A DNA stretch of 64,000 nucleotides from Lithospermum erythrorhizon. Lineage: Eukaryota; Streptophyta; Magnoliopsida; Boraginales; Boraginaceae. The first letter of the stretch is position 1; each line of letters starts with the position of its first letter. The translations under genes and the position numbers were made by a program. A model generated the notes under the pieces. The model was not told the origin of the DNA, did not search any database, and saw only the letters and a list, made by a program, of their open reading frames with translations. Where the stretch lies: contig JADFUC010000961.1 in assembly GCA_019722365.1 (NCBI GenBank), positions 186,001 through 250,000 of the forward strand, written 5' to 3'. Positions 60,471 through 64,000 of the stretch are shown piece after piece.

Positions 60471-61219
60471 TGTAGTCTAATGGAGTAATACTATCTTGTC
60501 GCATATTATATATTTCTTTATTCTTTCAATTATCAATTCATTTATCAATACATTCGACATTTATCTGTCATTTCAAGCGAAAGTATGTGTAAAGTATGCT
60601 TAAACCATGTTTTATACTACTCGCGACGATCGTCATGACTTTATAGTTTTAAGGAATTTAGCTCTGGGAAATGCCCGATTTTGAATCCATTTTTTCGCTT
60701 GTGAAGGAAAGATTCGATTTAAGGATCCTTAACTGCCTCAAGTGATACGGTCCATCGACCGCCTATTTCTCACGCCCGAAGCTTAGTTTGAAATGACTTC
60801 GATAATTTGTAACTACTCTCGTTTAAAACAGGGAAGCCGATTTTATATTCGCTTGAATGTATTTTTTAGGTCTATTGACCTCGCTTAATCTTCTTTGTCA
60901 GTGCCAAGAGGGGTTTATGAGTTGTTCGACTATAGTGTTTTGGGGGCTTCAGGCCCCCCACTCTTCTCCGTTACGGGGCGGCGGTATCGTTTCTTGTTCT
61001 TAGTTTCAAGGAGATCATTGCCTTTCCTTTCCTATGCATAAGAGGACGCGCTATTTCCTCGCCCTAATCGACAAAGCTTAAGCCCTTGCAATAATGGAAA
61101 ATAGTTAGAATGAACATTCATTATAGATTCAAATCATAGCATTCAAAATACAAAAGATTGGTCCCTCGACTTAATTTTGAAAATTGTCAAGGGACATGAT
61201 CATTCTAGACATAATATTT
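60471..61219. mobile_element. Noncoding part of the gypsy remnant
   Basis: Between the opposite-strand ORF and the last pol fragment. No domain is readable. It is taken as 3' untranslated element sequence only because both sides belong to retroelement remains. Confidence 0.35.
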
Positions 61220-61369
61220 TTTAAGATAAATTATGTGTCAAGTGTGATCGATTTCTTCCCCTGATAGCCCTCTAGCATGTAGGTTCCTGCCCAACTTTAT
61301 TACCTGTAGGTCCTTCCCATTTGGGCCCGGCTTTGTCAAGTCCCATTACATTGAACATTCTCAAAGACT
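61220..61369 (-). mobile_element. Ty3/gypsy integrase C-terminal fragment
   Basis: The minus strand reads GLDKAGPKWEGPTG followed after a few residues by a stop. It resembles the conserved (K/R)LGPxWEGPYxV motif of plant gypsy integrase C-terminal domains. It is separated from the integrase core at 62.4-63.5 kb by an inserted LTR. Confidence 0.55.
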
Positions 61370-62361
61370 AAGTCGATGGAAAATTTATGGATATATGTGT
61401 ATAAGAATATAAACCATAAATTCAGGATCTTAAAGTGCTTACTATATTATTCAAAAAAAAATACATAATTACAATATGTATAAATAGAAAATTTCTATAT
61501 CAAGAAATAAGTAAATTCCACAAAAAACTATTACGCTTCAAATTCACAACGTGAATTTGACTTCCCTTCAACGCCCTTGTTGTAATATCAATTGTAAGAC
61601 ATCTCTAGTTGATCCACACCAGAGAGGTTGAATCAAGAACTGATGATGCTAAGAAACAAGCGTCAACAAAAACCTAAACCTCAAGAAAATTTGGAGAATT
61701 TCGCCAAAGTGAAGTGCTACTTTAGGGTTTTGAAAACTATTTTCTTATTATTTCCATGAAAACCCTAAAGCCTACTTCTTATATGCGCTAGTGCTAAAAC
61801 AAACCGATAAAGAATCTGCTAAAGATTAGCTCGACTCGTTAACTCTATTAGTTCGCTAAGACACTAATGAGTTGAACTATTTAATTAGCTTAATTAAATA
61901 GTACGAGTCAATATCAATAATCTTTCAAGTTATTGATAAATACTAATTCATTCTAACCAATTAAATAACTATTTAATTGATTCTATTTGTTCAATCGATA
62001 TTCTATATAAAATGTGAACCCTTCTAATCGAGAAATACATTTCTCAATTATACGCTTCTCTTTAATTTCATATATGAAATATAACTCAACGTCACTCAGA
62101 TATGTGTGACCTTCTAGGCTCGATATTAGGTTGTATAATAATAATAATTGACCAATTACTATTATTATAACGATTAATTATAGCATCTAGCAATCGCCGC
62201 AAGTAACCCCTTAAATTATAAATGAACCTACACTAGTAATATACAATTACTAAGTTGAACACTAAGTTCGATAATCACATTTAACCTAACCTGTAAATGA
62301 ATTGTTACACAATTATCGCGAATGGGTATAATAAATAATCAATTCTCATTGATTTCCAACA
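61370..62361 (-). mobile_element. LTR copy (minus orientation), probably a solo LTR nested in gypsy pol
   Basis: The minus-strand sequence starts TGTTGGAAATCAATGAGAAT at 62361 and runs about 990 bp to a TTTTCCA-like end near 61370. A promoter-like gcgcatataagaagtaggc lies near 61785. The first 350 bp or so match the + strand sequence starting at 63532. The matching TG..CA ends and the position inside integrase suggest an LTR insertion. The outer border and target duplication could not be confirmed. Confidence 0.6.
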
Positions 62362-63531
62362 AGCTGCCTTTATTTTATCAGTTTATTTATCACTGCTGTG
62401 TGAATCACATCAAGCTCGCTTGTATTTTTGCATTTTGACGATGGCTCGTCTTTCGCTTCATCTCCAAATCTAGCGCTCCTCATCCTCATATTATTCTGGT
62501 CCTCCTTGTAATCTCATTTGTCTGTTCGGGGAGGCGTACTCCAAAGGTAACACCGCTTCGTGTCGTAGACTAAACCGAACGGGTGTTTCTATAAGATTGG
62601 AAGGTGTGGTTCGATAGGACCACAATACACGATCAAGTTCTTCATACCATTTCGCCTTTGATTCCAAAGAAGTTTTTCGGGGATTCCCAAGAAGATGGTT
62701 CTATCTATGACTTTAATCGACCATTTAATGAGGATAACATATCAGCAAATCGTGCTCACCCCTAATCTTTGGCACATTTATCGTATGATCATGCATCGAA
62801 TCAAGGCCACATCGATACACGATTATCCTCGAAATTCCAAAACGGGTGATGATGTTCTTCCAAATGAACTCCTCTACGCCCTAGGCCCTCGTGTTTCCCA
62901 TAGGCACAACCTCTACCCACTTACTGAAGTAGTCCACCGCTACTATTGCATCTTTGTATTTAACTGGTGGTTTCAAGAATTGTCCCGCTAAGTTAATAAT
63001 TTACATAGCGAACGGACTGTATATAGAACTGATTCATTCTCCGCCACAAAGCTGACGAGGACCGCTTGCATCTTTTGACATAAGTCACATCTTTTCACAT
63101 ACTTGGCCGCATCATTCATCGGGCTGGGCTAAAAAATATCCACTGGGTGATCTTTGGTGGCTGTGGATCCGTCCCCCCCTACGTGGTGTTCAGAGATTTC
63201 TCCCTCGTGCACCTCGTAAAGGACTTGATCGATATTCCTTTTTGCTACACAAAATGTGAGACGTGTTTGGGACAAGGATCAAGCCAGATAGTTCCTCACG
63301 TATCATTTGTAACTTGTAACTTCGGCCCCTGACTTTACGGGCTTCATATCCATCATTTAGAAAATTTACCACAAGGATGAACTGCAAGGACTGGGCTTTT
63401 TCCAATCTTCCTCCTCTTCCATGACCCTCATAATCGCTATTTCCTCGTAGGCAGGGGCCTTTCTCATCTCTATCATCACGCGGGTTCTGCATTTCATCGT
63501 GGTGCTTAGGTATTCACAATGGGATAGATGC
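62362..63531 (-). mobile_element. Ty3/gypsy integrase fragment (H2C2 and catalytic core), decayed
   Basis: The minus strand reads, from 63531 down: EIAIMRVMEEEEDW, VNFLNDGYEARKVRG, VLYEVHEGEISEHH.GG (first half of the H2C2 zinc finger), DAAKYVKRCDLCQKMQ (second half), GQFLKPPVKYKDAIVAVDYF (core with first Asp of the DDE triad, about 62911-62965), VEEFIWKNIITRFGISRI and finally WYEELDRVLWSYRTTPSN and VLPLEYASPNRQM (about 62650-62530). Stops and frameshifts are frequent, so it is inactive. Both ends are cut by copies of another LTR. Confidence 0.85.
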
Positions 63532-64000
63532 TGTTGGAAACTAATGAGAATCGATTCCCTTATTATGCCCGCTACACACCAGATCAATTCATTTACCCTG
63601 GGTTAAACGCGATTAATTAGCTTAGTGTTCACCTTAGTAATTGTATATTACTAGTTCGGGGTTCTCATGATAATTTAAGGGTTAGTGAGCGATTGCTAGA
63701 TCTTTTACTATTAATCGCCATAATAATTGTAATTGGTCAATTATTATTATATACAACTTACTATTATCCGAAATAAGGTCACACATACGTTGACGTTGAA
63801 TTATATTTCATAATACAAATTAACTACATTTGCTAAATTGAGAGTTGATTGTAATCAACGAATATTTCAATTGAATTTTACATTGATAATGTAAAATATG
63901 AATGGGATTTAACCCGACCAATTAATTAGTCAATTGAATTAATTGATAGTTAGTTGAGCTTGTTAGTAACTTGTTAGTTACTATTAACAACTTGTTAGCG
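63532..64000 (+). mobile_element. LTR copy (plus orientation), runs off the window
   Basis: Starts TGTTGGAAACTAATGAGAAT and stays similar for at least 350 bp to the inverted copy starting at 62361. Shared parts include aacttagtgttca/agcttagtgttca, cttagtaattgtatattact, gcgattgctaga and taattggtcaattattatta. It may be a solo LTR or the 5' LTR of an element that continues beyond 64000. Confidence 0.6.

Noticed and set aside
1..64000. CRISPR arrays, bacterial operons, phage or defence systems
   Set aside because: Spliced plant genes, nuclear tRNAs and plant transposons throughout. No regularly spaced direct repeats or prokaryotic gene clusters were seen.

Overview
The window is nuclear DNA from a flowering plant, almost certainly a eudicot and probably Solanaceae. 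Genes carry GT-AG introns, intergenic DNA is very AT-rich, and two nuclear-type tRNA genes are present. Stowaway-like and Emigrant-like MITEs, a decayed Ty3/gypsy element and several degenerate pieces resembling the Solanaceae TS SINE (GGGTAAGG.TGCGTAC.. motif) are scattered through it. Exon models were built by hand from the sequence and from remembered plant families; no database search was possible.

Layout. 0-3.7 kb: sterol C-4 methyl oxidase (SMO1-like, +), with a tRNA-derived SINE candidate in intron 2. 5.1-8.2 kb: DHHC protein S-acyltransferase (PAT13/14-like, +), preceded by a promoter-proximal tandem duplication. 9.0-9.7 kb: single-exon germin-like protein (+). 10.35-10.58 kb: tRNA-Val(CAC) and tRNA-Cys(GCA). 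10.6-19.9 kb: a gene-free, AT-rich block of diverged repeats, one Stowaway MITE and a 77-bp (TA)n tract. 20.6-25.1 kb: DDX6/Dhh1-type DEAD-box RNA helicase (RH6/8/12-like, -) whose 3' end is lost. 27.2-30.1 kb: plastid FolD (+). 31.0-32.1 kb: BAHD alcohol acyltransferase pseudogene (+). 32.4-33.0 kb: Emigrant-like element. 34.1-35.4 kb: nucleoside diphosphate kinase 1 (+). 36.5-40.2 kb: ELMO-domain protein (-) with a reading-frame problem at its start and an ~80-bp minisatellite in its leader. 44.4-46.6 kb: D6PK-like AGC-VIII kinase (+) with Asn in place of the DFD aspartate. 49.7-53.9 kb: DUF630/DUF632 (NRG2-like) pseudogene (-). 57.7-64 kb: remains of a Tat-type Ty3/gypsy element with pol on - and an opposite-strand ORF on +, broken by two oppositely oriented copies of another LTR.

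The genes are independent housekeeping or signalling genes (sterol synthesis, palmitoylation, one-carbon metabolism, nucleotide balance, auxin-transport kinase), not an operon or pathway cluster. From memory, SMO1-2/SMO1-3 lie beside PAT13 in Arabidopsis and RH8 lies close to FOLD4, so parts of the order look like old eudicot microsynteny. I found no convincing new multi-gene system. The most interesting points are the NFD kinase, the truncated helicase, the ELMO start, the SINE candidate with its 18-bp target duplication, and the nested retroelement block.
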